Positions 10,007 through 21,561 are shown, counted from the first letter of the stretch. The stretch: DNA of 64,000 nt from Cunninghamia lanceolata (GCA_027924645.1 BSBN01000763.1:7192001-7256000); one strand, 5' to 3'. Translations and numbers: made by a program. Notes: generated by a model not told the origin, from the letters alone.

Positions 10007-12791
10007 TGATAGTGATAGATTGTCATTGATGTCAAACGTGTGGTCAGTTGATGATGTAAGTTGTTGCAGAACATCAGAAGGAGATTTCTTCATGGTTAAA
10101 GTGACATGTGATGTCAATCGTCAGGTAATGTTGTGAGTTCATATGAAGCAGAAAGTTTCAGGAGTTCATAATGTTCTTTATGGTTAAAGTAACATGTGAT
10201 GTCAATTGTCAGGTAATGTTGTGAGTTCATATGAAATGATCAGATTAGAGAGAGTTCATATGAAAGGATCAGAGTAGGAGTATCAAAGATGTCATATTTG
10301 GTTTGTTATGTTTGATCATTTCTTCACACAGGATGTTGAGTTGTTGCAATATTGATGTTATGAATTTATTCATGCTTCAGGGTCTTGGTTCATCATGCTC
10401 ATGTTGTAGTTCACATCATGCCTAATAAGGTCATAACAGGTTGTTAAGATTAGATGTGAGGTCATAACTCGGAGATCAGGACATAAGGTTGGTTGTCACT
10501 AAAGGTGTTAATTGGTTGATCATTGAGTTGATGTTGATTGATGAGCTTTACAATGATGAGATTTAGGATGTTGCTTCTTGGTTCATACATCTTCAATGTT
10601 GGTCATTGTTAGCATGGTGGTGTTGATATCTAAGTTGGTCATTGATGAGCTCTATTTCTAAATCCTAAGTTTTCAAGCTTATTCCTAAAATCCTTAGTGT
10701 CATTGTGGTGCCCTAAAAACCTAAGTTCATTTCTTTTGCACCCATCATAAACAAATGTTACTTTTGTTTTAATTTGATAATGACCCGCGAGTGCAGGTTA
10801 ATCCACTTATGCCACCTGCTAGAGGGGTCATATGTCATAATATATGACCGGTCCTTTCTTAACTTATGCCACCCTCGGTCTCTCCCATGAGTAACGGATT
10901 AGTTTAAATTTTTAAAGACTTTCAAATTCCTTAAAAAGCTCGAGCAAGACTTAGAACTTCTTTTGAAAGGTAAGGCAAAAGACATCCATTGGGGAGCTTG
11001 AGTTTATAAAGATTTTTTGTTTTCAAAAAAAAGCATCAAAATTTTAGTGAGGAGAATGTTTCTAAAAAGGAAACTAGACTTAAACAAAAGTCATCAAATG
11101 TTAAGAGGAGAGCCCGAATGGAGAGATAAAGTTTATTAAGTTTTTTTTGAGTTTTCAAAAACCATTGAAAATGTTTTGAGCCCGATATGTAAGGCAAAAG
11201 CCCGATTTAATGGAGTTTTTTTTTTGGTATTTATAAAATGCATTTGGAGCTTGAAAAGTTTTTTTTTAAGGGAGTATTAAGTAGCCATAAATGGTTTTTG
11301 TTTCTAAAATTTAGAAACTTATAAAATTTCTATTTTAAAAAAAAAGCATGAGTTCAAATTAGGAAGTTTATGAGGAGATGGTTATTGCTTTTTAAAAGCA
11401 ATTTTTTTTAACTATTGAAGAATTTAGTAAAGATTTTTTATGAAAAATTGCAGAGAAGAATTTGAGGTGATTTTCTTTTGAAAGGTAGATTGGATAAAGA
11501 ATTTGAATGCAGGATTTGCAGAGAAGGAGATAAAAATGAAAAGACTAAATATTCAAAGAGATTTTATTTTTCTCCTACAGGTCCTGATTGAAATGTTAGA
11601 GAACATGAAATGATCTTGTCAATAATGTTGCAGAGAAATTAGATTGAAGAGATTGAAGAGTCATCTTCGAAGGAATATAAAGAGATTTTGTTTATATAGA
11701 GAATATATTTTCTTTGCAGGATTAAATGGTTTCAATGAAGGGGTTTGACTTTGCACATGGAGATCAGAAAGAGATTTTATTTTCTCTTTCAAGAGCAAAT
11801 TGAAAAATTTTATTTCAATTAAAGATTTTTCTTAATTATTATTTTAGATGATTTGTCTGTGCAGAGTAAGTGAAAGGTTTCGAAATTTTTGAAGAAGATT
11901 TACATATTTTTACAAGGGATAATTTGAGATGTCAAATAATATGAAAGGGTTCTAAAATGGACAGAGAAATAATATTTTTTATTACAAGAGATTGATTTTT
12001 GAAATAAGAAAAATTGCAGAGAGAAGGTGAAAAGTTTTTGCAGGTTCTTCATTGAGAGAAGATGAAAATGTTCATACAGAAGAGGAAAGGTGAAAAGATA
12101 TTCAACTTGTATAAAGTTGTTTTTCAGGTGCATTGATGAATGAATTAAGAAGGACAGAGATGAAACATACAGTGTTGTGAAGTGTTGTTGAAAATCAAGC
12201 AGTGTTGTTGAGAATCAAGCAGTGTTGGTGTTGTAGAGTGGATCATGATACAGGATTGAAATATCTGAGTTTGTATATGATTTGGGGATGATCATTTGAC
12301 AGACACATGAGAGAGAATAAATGTTATGTATTGAAATAGAGAAACCCTCTGAATTTGTGTTTTTAGTTTGTTCTGTAATAGGGGTTGGTGCTCCTTGAAG
12401 CTGGTGCTTCTAAACAGTATGCCAGTGAGGCTTGTAGGTCAGTGAGACCTTAACATTTGTTAGTGAGACACATATTGTAGCCAGTGAGGCTTCTTTGTAG
12501 CCAGTGAGGCATGTTTGATTAGTTAAGCCAGTGAGGCAGTTTAGAGTGGTTTTTCTACCCCTGGAGGGTTTTCCACTCATGCAATTCTTGTGTCATAATC
12601 TTCTCTGTGTGTGTATGATTTACTTATGAAGTTTTGTTCTCTTTCTGTATTCACAGTCATGTGCATATGTATTTGACATATCAATGCTATCTTTCTCTCC
12701 TTGTGCTCTGAAAGTTAAAGTGTGTAAAAAGATTTGAAAATTCACACAACACTGATTCACCCCCCCTCTCAGTGTTGATTGTACTCCTACA
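10007..12791 (+). mobile_element. Lone LTR 1, Copia type, 2.79 kb, TSD GCTAT
   Basis: Begins TGATAGTGATAG and ends ACTCCTACA, flanked by GCTAT at 10002-10006 and 12792-12796; the uninterrupted 3' LTR of A shows the empty site. Near the end it has TTTTTCTACCCC...GGGTTTTCCACTC and GATTCACCCCCCCTCTCAG, hallmarks of plant Copia LTRs just before the PBS. No PBS or coding follows, so it is best explained as a solo LTR left by LTR-LTR recombination. It is related to the lone LTR at 53810-56496. The interior is purine-rich with scattered TTGCAGAGAA copies (11450-12060). Confidence 0.88.
12421..12538. repeat. GCCAGTGAGGC short-repeat array in lone LTR 1
   Basis: Six copies of a (G)CCAGTGAGGC/TCAGTGAGAC-like word occur in about 120 bp, irregularly spaced. 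The related lone LTR 2 has the same word at the same relative place (56120-56240), so the array is a family feature rather than a local accident. Confidence 0.8.
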
Positions 12792-12919
12792 GCTATTGTT
12801 ATCTATTTTGTGAGCAATCTATTCAGACTATTTTGATATGATCTCTTTTGTAATCTTATCTTTGTGCTTGCCTTTAGCTTTCTAGATTTTGGGTTGTGAT
12901 TTCATAACAAAACCTAAAA

Positions 12920-12931
12920 TGGTATCAGAGC
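12920..12931 (+). other. Primer binding site of element A
   Basis: TGGTATCAGAGC directly abuts the 5' LTR. It is complementary to the 3' end of plant initiator tRNA-Met, the usual Copia primer. It is intact. Confidence 0.92.
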
Positions 12932-13974
12932 GGGTGAATGCCTTTGGTTAGTCATTTAGAAGATCTAGGATTTGAGATCTTGGTTGCTCTTGAAAGTTGA
13001 GTATGCTCTTCTCTTGCATCCGATGATGACCTAGAGAATCACAAAAACTTGATATAAATACCAATTTCTAGGGAGGGTTTTGTACATGGCTTTGTGTTGC
13101 AGGTTCTTTCGGAGCTTCTTGGAGACTTTCTGAGCTCAAATCTGACAATTGGCTTGCATATTCTATGTTTTGATCAATCTTGCAGGTTGTGGCATGCCTT
13201 TTATTGTCTTAGGTAGCTGATTTAGTCTTTGCATGTCGTTTTTGGTTGCTGGGGTCATTTTTTGTTGGTAAAAGCATTTTTTTACATTAGATCCACATCT
13301 TTTGTACATCAAAAAGAAAAACTCCTTCTGGGTTTTCTTTGTAGCATCAAAAAACCATCTGGGTATCTATTACTTTTTGCATGCAACTTATATATTTTTG
13401 AGAAATGAAATCAGAAAGCTATAGTAGACCCCCTCACCATTGCAATTTTCAGTTATGCACCTGAACTTCGAGAGGCCCATTCTCGGTCATACAAAGGTAT
13501 TTTTTAGTGCAATTGTTTTTGAAAAAGGGTAGAATTTCATTCTCTTCACAGTGGTGTGACTAGTTTTTGCTCAGGTGATCTTGTTTTTTCAGAAATTCAA
13601 TTTTCTCATTAGATCTGATAGGAAGTTTTAGTTTTTAAAACTTCAAATGGCTATAACATTCACATATAATCTCAGATCAAGGTCATTCTTTTTTTGAAAG
13701 TTGATATTTTTATGAGAACTACACATTATTGCTATTTTTTGGTTCTAACTCTGAGATATTTCTATACTTTCAGTATTTGGGTCCATTTTGGACATTGTAA
13801 AACTCTAGAAAACTCAACTCCAGCATTGTAAACACACTAATCTATAAAGTGCCAAATCATTTTTCCTAGGGGGGCTTCTTGATTGTGTGATTTAGGGGGT
13901 CTCTTGGTGTTTTTTCTTTTGTTGGATTTAGTCTCTTAATTGGTCTTATGTTTGACTAAATTTAAGTAATAATC

Positions 13975-14905
13975 ATGGGTATCACAAAGTATCCAAGTAT
14001 AATTGAACTAAAAAGAGGTAACTATAAGTCTTGGCAAGATGGTATGCTGAAACATTTTAGATGGCGTAATCTTCCCTATCTCTACGAACTTGTTCCTCAA
14101 CCGGTATCATTTCAAAAAAGCATGGTATGACATCAAAAGAATGGTTATGTAGTAGCATTTCTTGGTACAAATGTCAACTTTGACACAATGAGTACATTAA
14201 CATGGGTTTCTTCCCCTCGTGCTCGTTGGACCAAACTTTGGGAGATATATGGTGACTTGGATGAGTCTCCATTTCCAGAGGATCCTATTGCAGATTGTTT
14301 AAAACCACTTGATGTTTTTCTACCATATGATTTTAAGACAACTATGAAGCTTGATGAATGGAAAGCACTTGAATGTCTAGATGAAAGTGTTTTCCTGATA
14401 CTCCTCCTTCAGAGACTTCATGCAATCCAACATTGGCAGATATTTCACATGTTCATACTAAGCCATCTTGTGTGGACACATCATTTGGGGATGAACAATA
14501 TAGTCCGATGACATGCATTGAGATCTCATCTCCTCCTTTATTACCTATTGCTCTATATGAGTTCAATGTAGGTCCTTTCATGACTTCCAGTGATTCTATG
14601 CAGTAGGCTCATATCAGTCTTTCAAAAGTAGTTCCTTGGGATATATTCCTACCAGACATCTCATCTTTGTTTGTAGAGTCCCACATTACAGATTTGGGAG
14701 ACACTATTGATTGCATTCATCTTCTCTTTGATGGATTTGATTCTTCTTCATATGTTTTGAGGGCACTTTCATACTCTCCTATTCCTTCTTTGCCTACATT
14801 TGCTTCTACAGTGGCAGTTTCTGCAAATATTCATGAGTCCACATATCTGTCTCAGTCATCATTCATGTTGACATCCTCTGCAGAAGTACTGGATTCTCAT
14901 TGGAG
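13975..14905 (+). pseudogene. Gag-like reading frame of element A
   Basis: An ATG at 13975 opens MGITKYPSIIELKRGNYKSW, which resembles the Copia gag start (a short lead, then GxNYxxW). After a stop near 14130 the frame continues from 14188 (ARWTKLWEIYGDLDESPFPEDP). With one frame change near 14390 it runs on as a serine/proline/threonine-rich stretch to about 14900. No CCHC knuckle or protease motif is visible. It could be a degenerate gag or an element-specific protein; the rest of its function is unknown. Confidence 0.55.
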
Positions 14906-15890
14906 TTTAGAAATGCCTCAGCCCAAGTGGAAGTTAATGAGGAATTGTCTACTCCTTTTGATATGCGGAGATCAATCCGTCAGGGATGTCCCCTTGCTCC
15001 TTCATTATTTGTAATTGCATCAGAAGCTTTGCATTTTCTTTTGAGAATACAATGCATTCAAGGAAATTTACAAGGTATCTTCTTACCTAATGGTGAGAAA
15101 CTTCTCAATGTTTAGTTTGTGGATGATACTACCCTTTTCCCAAGATAAATAAACTGGAATTTGAAAGGCTAGAACATAGACTTGATATCTTCTATTTGGC
15201 TTCTAGGGAAAAGATCTCTCCCTCAAAATCTATTCTCCTATCATGGGACCCTGTTGCACCTGACTGGCTTGATCTTGAGAAATGGCAATGGGGGGTCTTG
15301 ATGTGATGTTTAGATTCCTTGGAATCCCATTTGCTATTAACCCTTCATTGAAACTCATGTGGGACTGGATGTTTACAAAAATTTAAAACAAACTCAAAAA
15401 TTAGAACAGATTGCATCTATCATTATCTGGCAGAATGCGGGTGTGTCAGAAAATCCTGTCAGCCTATTCAATCTACTATTCTTCCATGTGGCTTTTTGCC
15501 AATTATCAATTCAATGTAATTCATAAGTTAATAAGAAGTTTTTTGTGGTCAGATGGAAAGGGTAAAACAAAAAAACACTTAGTTAAGTGGAGTTGGTGCT
15601 GCATGAACAAAGAATTGGGGGGTCTGGGGCTTAAAGATTTGAGGCTACATGGTCTTTCCCTAATAGCCAAATTGATTATCAATTCTCTGATAGGTGAAGA
15701 ACCTTGGAAGGTGTTAATAAGATCAAATATTTTGAATGTGTATTTGTCATTGTTTGGCATTGGCTTAGAGATCATTGAGCAGTATTTGGGGGAGGCTTCC
15801 TTGTCTTCAGAGAAAATATCATCTTCTGAGATTGTTCTTCATCCTCCTATTCAGTCACAGTTTGGTAATGGATTGGAGATATTTGAGTAG
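14905..15890 (+). pseudogene. LINE reverse-transcriptase fragment inside element A
   Basis: From about 14905 the frame reads NASAQVEVNEELSTPFDMRR then SIRQGCPLAPSLFVIASEAL, the LINE RT block upstream of the catalytic site. FVDDTTLF follows at about 15116, with a stop just before it. After decayed sequence, 15411-15890 is open and has LSLSGRMRVCQKILSAY, FLWSDGKGKTKKH and ELGGLGLKDLRLHG, the post-RT thumb/connector region of plant LINEs. There is no poly(A) tail or target duplication next to it, so it behaves as an internal part of A rather than a separate insertion. It is broken by stops and frameshifts. Confidence 0.85.
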
Positions 15891-16127
15891 TTTTCAGGAG
15901 CATCATTGTTATCTTTGGATCGTGTGTAGAGTTTAGAGACATTCATTCTTCTTCCTATATGTTCCTTTTAGGAATGGGAAGACATTCTTCATACACCTTT
16001 GGTTTTTTTTCTTCCTAAGGGGAGAAATGTTGTTTGACGAGCATGGATCATCTTCTCCATCTAGTTCCGAGCATCCACCATTGGCACATTTGCTTCACTT
16101 CAGGAGGGGCTTCTTAGTCCTACTCTC

Positions 16128-16178
<51 letters not shown>

Positions 16179-16330
16179 TTTGGGGGTTGTTCTTTCTCTA
16201 TTTGTGGGAGGGCCTTCTATTCCTTTGTTTTGGGGGGCTTCTTCTCTTTTGGGGGGGTATCATTGTACATGGGTATCTCATCAGGCTTCATTTGTTGAGA
16301 CCCATCTTTTCACCCACCTAAGCTACTCTT
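15891..16330 (+). other. 3' non-coding region of element A
   Basis: T/G/C-rich sequence with a CT microsatellite and runs such as TTTTGGGGGG. The same style and order of blocks (CATGTACATGGGTA..., GAGACTCAT, CCCACCTAAGC) is found before the 3' LTR of element C (23572-23780, minus), which ties the two elements together. The open frame at 16027-16332 is a by-product of the CT repeat. Confidence 0.7.
16131..16177. repeat. (CT)n microsatellite
   Basis: An uninterrupted CT run of about 47 bp within the 3' non-coding part of element A. Confidence 0.95.
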
Positions 16331-16339
16331 AAGGGGGGG
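16331..16339 (+). other. Polypurine tract of element A
   Basis: AAGGGGGGG directly before the TGTTAG start of the 3' LTR; the site of plus-strand priming. Confidence 0.85.
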
Positions 16340-16733
16340 TGTTAGTGTAGGTTTTTTATTCCTTTTCATAAGGTTTTTCCTATGCATATTATTAATCTTG
16401 ATTAGGATAATAAAGTGAGTTTAATTAGGTGAGTAGGTTATGAGGTGTCACCTTCCTACAAGTGAGCATCCATTAGCTATCTTGGGAAGATGCTTTTCTA
16501 TCTTTAGTCTGATAGATGGTTTCTTCTTATTGGTTGGTGTTGCCACCTCCACCACTCTCTAGTCTATTTAAATTCACTACTTAGCTTGTATTTTGTAATT
16601 TCCATGCTATTGTTTTCTATTTTGTGAGCAATCTATTCAGACTATTCTGATATGATCTCTTTTCCAATCTTCCCTTTGTGCTTGCCTATAGCTTTCTATA
16701 TTTTGGGTTGTGATTTCATAACAAAATCTAACA
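16340..16733 (+). repeat. 3' LTR of element A (394 bp)
   Basis: TGTTAG...CTAACA ends with 6-bp inverted symmetry, followed by the TSD GATGG at 16734-16738. It is uninterrupted and so shows the empty-site version of the lone LTR 1 target (CCATGCTATTGTTTTC). Confidence 0.92.
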
Positions 16734-16859
16734 GATGGAGGTGTGAATTCTTGTTGACACTATTTGTAGCTACATTTTTTCCTTATGTTGGGATGCCTTT
16801 TATTTTGGTGAGCTTTCAATTTTAAATATTTCTTTTCTTTACCATGCCAACTTTTTAAA

Positions 16860-17058
16860 CTTTTCTTTAAAGATTTTTTGACATTTCAATGAGTTTGCGA
16901 ACCAGTGAACTTGATGAAATGTCTTATCTTTTCTCTACTCTCTCTCTCTCTTCTTCCTCTTCTTTACTCATCCTTTAGCCTTTAGAGACTTTAATGAACT
17001 AACAAACTCTTTTGGCATTTTGACAAGTTCGTGAACCAACAAACTTGCCAAAAGAGCT

Positions 17059-17114
<56 letters not shown>

Positions 17115-17800
17115 TTTCTTTTGGCATTTTGGCAAGTTCATGAACTCATGAACTTGTCAAAAAACTTTACTTTGTAGATTTCTTCATCTCCTTTTCCATT
17201 CTTCTTTTTCAATGATTTGGCAAGTTTGTGAACTCACTAACTTGTCAAAAAGCTTGTCTCCTTTGTTCTTTTGGTGTTTTAGCAAGTTCATAAACTCATG
17301 AACTTGTAGAAACATTTACTTTTCTCTCTTCATCCCTATTTCTTCTTTGTGTTCTCCTTTCAATGATTCAGCAAGTTTACAAACCCATGAACTTGCCAAA
17401 ACATTCTTCCTTTCTTTGCACCTTGTTTAACTTTTGACATTTCAATAACATTATGAACTTATGAACCTTTCGGTAGGTTTGCTAGTTCATGATTCTATCA
17501 AAAAGCTAAAACTTTCCCTTTCTTCATCTTTACTTCATCTCTTCTTTCAGATATTTAGGTCTTTCATGAACCAAAGAACCTTTTTGTTAGGTTTGAGAGT
17601 TTGCAAGCCTACTAAAAAGATGAAACTACATTTCTTTCTGACTTTCTCTTGTTTTCTTTAGTGTTTTAGGTGACAGAAGAACTTACAAACCTTTCAATAG
17701 GTTTGTTAGTTTGTGAACTTGTCAAATCATCAAAACATAAGGATTTTTAGGTTTTTGGCAAGTTCACGAATTGACAAATCTACTTAAACACTTCTATACT
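16860..17800. repeat. Array of imperfect palindromes (CAAGTTC...GAACTTG)
   Basis: About nine to ten units spaced roughly 80-110 bp each contain a near-palindrome of the type GGCAAGTTCATGAAC..TCATGAACTTG. The best, near 17138-17161, has perfect 11-bp arms (CAAGTTCATGA/TCATGAACTTG). Spacers are TC-rich (TTCTTCATCTCTT). It lies downstream of the minus-strand Gypsy J integrase, so it may be J's 3' untranslated or LTR region. Could fold into hairpins; function unknown. Confidence 0.8.
17062..17112. repeat. (CT)n microsatellite
   Basis: An uninterrupted CT run of about 51 bp between two palindrome units of the array. Confidence 0.95.
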
Positions 17801-18099
17801 TAGAGTATTCAAGGGTTTTTAAGGTTTTTAATGCGTGATTGGGGATACAAGAGGCAAAACTCTGGAAAAAAAAGCAAGGACTAAGATGAATCTAGAATTT
17901 TTAGATTGGGTTCCAACATTGGCTCTGATTGGGGACATTTGTCTCTTGTAGGCACTGCAAGGATCTAGAATAATTCTCTAGGAGTAGACCAAAAGGTAAA
18001 ATAAAACAATGACCCCGACAAGGAAGAACAAGCACACAAATGTATGTATAGGGAAAAACAACAATGATGAGAATATATACAAGATAAAATGCCTCATTA

Positions 18100-19193
18100 C
18101 TTAGGAAACGTAATGTTTGAGATCTTGACCATGAACTAGCAATTCCATGAATTATCTAGCTAAACCCTTGAGGTAAAAATTTCCTTAATTGCACTTGTTT
18201 GCAATTTGATAAGGTCCAACCCATAAAGCTTCAAATTTCCCATGCTCGCGCTTATCTTCATCCCTAGAATTCCACATGAGGACTACCTCACCCACTTGGA
18301 AGCTCCTCTAAACCGCCCTCTTATCAAACATATGTTTGACCTTTTGTTGATGTAACATTTTTTCTTATGTGCAATCCTCCTAACTTCATCAAGTTCAATC
18401 AACTCATGCACTCTTAGGGAAATGGCATCATTCTCATTTCCTTCAATCTACTATACTAGTTTATATATAGGCAATTCAAGACACCATAAACTATCTCAAA
18501 GGGGATCCTACCAATATCCTTCTTGAAGGTTACCCTATTTTCCCAAACAACAAGCTTGAGTTTATCATCCTACCTCTTATTGTTTGATTCAAGTGTCTCA
18601 TTGATGATATTCATGATGCTCTTCTTACTAGATTCAACCTGACCATTTCCTTGTGGATGATAATGAGAAGAGTGTGTTAAAAATACTTCATTTTTAGAAC
18701 ATGTGTCAAGGAAATCTCATGATCTAAAATACATTGCATTGTTAACAACAATCCTCATAGGCACACCAAACCTTGAGATGATATTGTTCATTCAGAAATA
18801 AATCACTACTTTAGATGTTACATTTCTAGTTGGTATTGCTTCCACCCATTCGGTGAAGTAATTAGTAGCTACAAGGATCCACTTGTATCCATTAATGAAT
18901 TTTTCCATAATCTCTCTAATAAAATTAAGAGCTCACTACTAGAATGGAGCCTTAGTTGATATGGATGTGAAGGGGAGTGCACCCACAAACTTTATCTTAC
19001 TTGCAAATATTTGGCAAGGATCACACTTTCTAACAAACTTGGTCATATCTTTGAATAATGTGGGCCACCAATATCCTACTCTAATTACTTTGTGGGCAGT
19101 GGTCTTTGACATGAAATGTCCCCCACAAAGTCCTTGATGACATTCATTCATGACATTGACATATTTTTCATGATGTAAATATTTGAGAAGCAA
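18100..19193 (-). pseudogene. Gypsy J integrase
   Basis: The first part has the H-H-C-C zinc module: HQGLCGGHFMSKTTAHKV, GYWWPTLFKDM, then CDPCQ. The core follows with a WILVATNYFTEWVEAIP block (one catalytic Asp position replaced by N), then RFGVPMRIVVNNA (a second Asp position also N) and HPQGNGQVES, the glutamate block. Stops lie in the core. The last part to 18100 resembles Tat C-terminal sequence (HGKFEALWVGPYQI-like block near 18240). It would insert cDNA in the nucleus; this copy cannot. Confidence 0.85.
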
Positions 19194-19525
19194 TCCATCA
19201 AGGTTTCTCTAAATAAGTTGGTCGTCAATCAACATATACCTTAGGGATACCAACTTCAAGGTTCTTCTTTGATGATCATTCAATCTTGGAGGGAAACTTA
19301 GGTTTTCCAAATAGAAAACTATGTTTTTATAGCAAGGATCACCTCTCAAATAGCAAGGAGGAAGTGTTGGACCAGAACTTACCTGATGTACTTCAATTGC
19401 ATCCAAGTTTGTATCTGCCATTAGTTGGCAAAACCTTGACCTCTAATTAGCCTTGTAGTTTGTACCTCCATATCATATTTCTAGATCTTATTTCTTAATT
19501 TGCACCTCTTTCTAGAAGCTTATTA

Positions 19526-20050
19526 CTAAACAAAGATGTCCCTCATAGTAGTATGAGGGTCGCATGTGGTGATTTTGGCTCTTACAAGATAAGGCCTAAA
19601 GTTCTTGACATCCTTAACAAGAGTGTATGCATGTTTTTCGATGATAGAGTAATTTAACTTAGTATTTTGTAATGATTTACTAAACAAGGCAACATGTTGC
19701 ACATATCCATCAACATTCTTCTGAAGCAACATTGTAGCAATGGTATAGAAAGAAGCAAAAGAAAATAGTTGAAAAGACTTGGAATAATCAGAACTAATCA
19801 ATACTGGTACCTTCTTAAATGCATCCTTGATATCTATGAAGGAGTCAGTTGATTCCTTATCCCAACTAGTTGACTGTCCCTTCTTAAGTACCTTGGAAAT
19901 AACCTGTCTTTTCAGTAAGTTAGGAACAAACCTCCTAACAAAATTAATTTGTCCAAAAAAGGACTGCAATGCCTTAACTATTTTGTGTTGAAGAATAAGG
20001 TCAGTTGCTTTGACTCTTTCTAGATCAATCTTCACACCATCCTTGGACAT
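19526..20050 (-). pseudogene. Gypsy J RT thumb/connection and RT-linked RNase H
   Basis: Blocks include LQSFFGQINFVRRFVPNL (thumb), WDKESTDSFIDIKDAF and PVLISSDYSKSFQL, where the first RNase H catalytic position is recognisable though altered. HVALFSKSLQNTKLNYSIIEKHAYTLV follows. This is the normal RNase H fused to Gypsy RT. The stretch between it and integrase contains RLIRGQGFAKLMAD, typical of Tat-like elements, but no second RNase H there. Confidence 0.85.
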
Positions 20051-20719
20051 AATATGTCCAAGAAGCTTACCTTCTTCAACACCAAATGTGCACTTCTTAG
20101 GATTAAAGGAAATCCCATATTCTAAGAATCACTGAAAAATACACTCCAAGTGTTTGCAATGGTCACTTCTATCCTTAGAATAGGCTGTCAAATCATCTTG
20201 ATAGACAACCATGATTTTATTTATCAATCCTACAAAGGTAATGTCCATTGCTTTCTGAAAGGTGGCTCCTACACTCTTGAGTCTGAAAGGCATCCTCACA
20301 TAAACAAATGTTCCCTAAGGGGTGAAGGTGGTCTTGTGCTGCTTAGACTCTTTGACCATTACTAGATTATATCCTAAGAAGCTGTCCATCTTTAACATTA
20401 ATTCAAACCCTATCACTCTTTGTAGAAAATGATCCATATTAGGCAATGGGTAGTTGTCCTTGAAAGATTTAATATTCAAATTCCTAAAATCTACACAAAG
20501 CCTTATGTCCCCATTCTTCTTTCTCATTGGGATAAGGTTAGACACCCATTTTGAATGCCTAATTTCTTTAAGTATACCACCCTCCTTCAACTTGATTAAC
20601 TCCTTTTGCATCTGAGGAGCTAATGTAGGATTAATAGGCCTTTTCTTTTGCCTAAATGGTTTCATATCGGGTTCTAAAGGAATGATATGTTGGAACAAAT
20701 CTTCCCTATATGCTTTCAA
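20051..20719 (-). pseudogene. Gypsy J reverse transcriptase
   Basis: Contains FRQKKRPINPTLAPQMQKEL, LKEGGILKEIRHSKWVSNL, VPMRKKNGDIRLCVDFRNLN-type blocks and NYPLPNMDHFLQRVIG. After a stop near 20315 the catalytic YQDD is at 20192-20203 (VVYQDDLTAYSK). The aspartates are intact although the frame is not. The linker upstream (21013-20732, ending LLRKFKKCFA) joins it to the extra RNase H. Confidence 0.9.
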
Positions 20720-21194
20720 CTCATCATATGACTATGCAAAACACTTCTTAAACTTCCTCAATAGACTAATCAATAATTGCTTCTCTACTGGCTTCAAATT
20801 CCCCCCAATGTAAATCATCTTTGGAGTTGATTCAGTTCCTAAATTCACTCCTTCAACATCATCTAGGCTAATTAGTTTACTCTTTGCCTTGTAGCAATCA
20901 TTACTATCAATCGTAATTTCAAGAGCTACAAGACCTATTGGGATGGTATTAGTCTTGAGCTTAATGACCTCATTTACAAACAAGGTCTCATTTCCATCCT
21001 CTACCTCAATCATTGGCTACCCATCAATCTACTAGAGTTCAAATTCACTCACACTATTCAAGAAAACATAGATCTACTTGTCATCCTTAAATACTTGCTA
21101 GTTGTATAGGTTATTGGGAATGCTAGGCCAAATGAGGACTTCCACACTATAAGTATAATTAAATGATGGCAAAGAAGCATCAAAATTTGAGGCC

Positions 21195-21561
21195 ATGATA
21201 GTAAGGGCATCAGGTATAACATTTTCATTTCTATCTAGCCACTTGATACCAAAAGCATCAAATACCTTGATGGTATCCCATACATTTTCAATCTTTTCTC
21301 TTTTATTGTAAATGAGCCTCTAACCCAAGATACACTTAGACATTTAATTCCATACTTGGATGCAACATTCAGGCCAAGAAGTAATGCTTCATATTTTGCT
21401 ATGTTATTGGCGCACTCAAAATTTAACTTGAAGGTGAATTGGTAGCATATGCCATCTGTAGAGATCAAAACAATACCTACACCATTCCCTTCCCTTGAAC
21501 AAATGCCATCAAAATACATTTTCCATATGCCATTCTTCCAGGGTAAGAAGGCTTTGGGCAT
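21195..21561 (-). pseudogene. Extra RNase H (aRNH-like) between protease and RT of Gypsy J
   Basis: WKMYFDGICSREGNGVGIVL and FECANNIAKYEALLLGL match the additional RNase H of Tat-lineage elements (catalytic D in YFDG, E in KYEALL). After a frameshift near 21320 its C-terminal end is recognisable as IKWLDRNENVIPDALTIMAS (ADALA-like block), followed without an element boundary by the RT linker. In the Tat elements I know of, this domain lies after the RT-linked RNase H. Here it is upstream of RT. Confidence 0.82.

Larger units (their letters stand above)
9735..12919 (+). repeat. 5' LTR of element A, split by a lone LTR
   Basis: The two parts, 9735-10006 and 12797-12919, together match the 394-bp 3' LTR at 16340-16733 nearly base for base, including the AAGTGAGCATCCATTAGCTA block. 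The LTR ends CCTAAAA, whereas the 3' copy ends TCTAACA; the last dinucleotide therefore looks mutated. Confidence 0.9.
9735..16733 (+). mobile_element. Element A: complete non-autonomous Copia-type LTR retrotransposon, TSD GATGG
   Basis: LTRs begin TGTTAGTGTAGG; the 3' LTR ends CTAACA, the 5' LTR CTAAAA. GATGG flanks both ends. The PBS TGGTATCAGAGC (initiator tRNA-Met type) follows the 5' LTR and a G-rich PPT precedes the 3' LTR. The interior (12932-16330, 3.4 kb) has a gag-like N-terminus and a serine/proline-rich frame, but no Copia protease, integrase or RT. Instead it holds a LINE RT-derived segment. The PPT flank (CCCACCTAAGC...CTTAAGG) and LTR ends match Copia element C, so C-like elements are plausible donors of the enzymes. 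The 5' LTR is interrupted by a lone LTR. Confidence 0.92.

Noticed and set aside
9735..12919. Reading 10007-12791 as part of the A LTR (a single 3.2-kb LTR)
   Set aside because: The 3' LTR of A lacks it and GCTAT is duplicated at its ends, so it is a separate insertion.
16027..16332. 101-codon frame with a long LS repeat
   Set aside because: It is the translation of a (CT)n microsatellite in the 3' non-coding part of element A.
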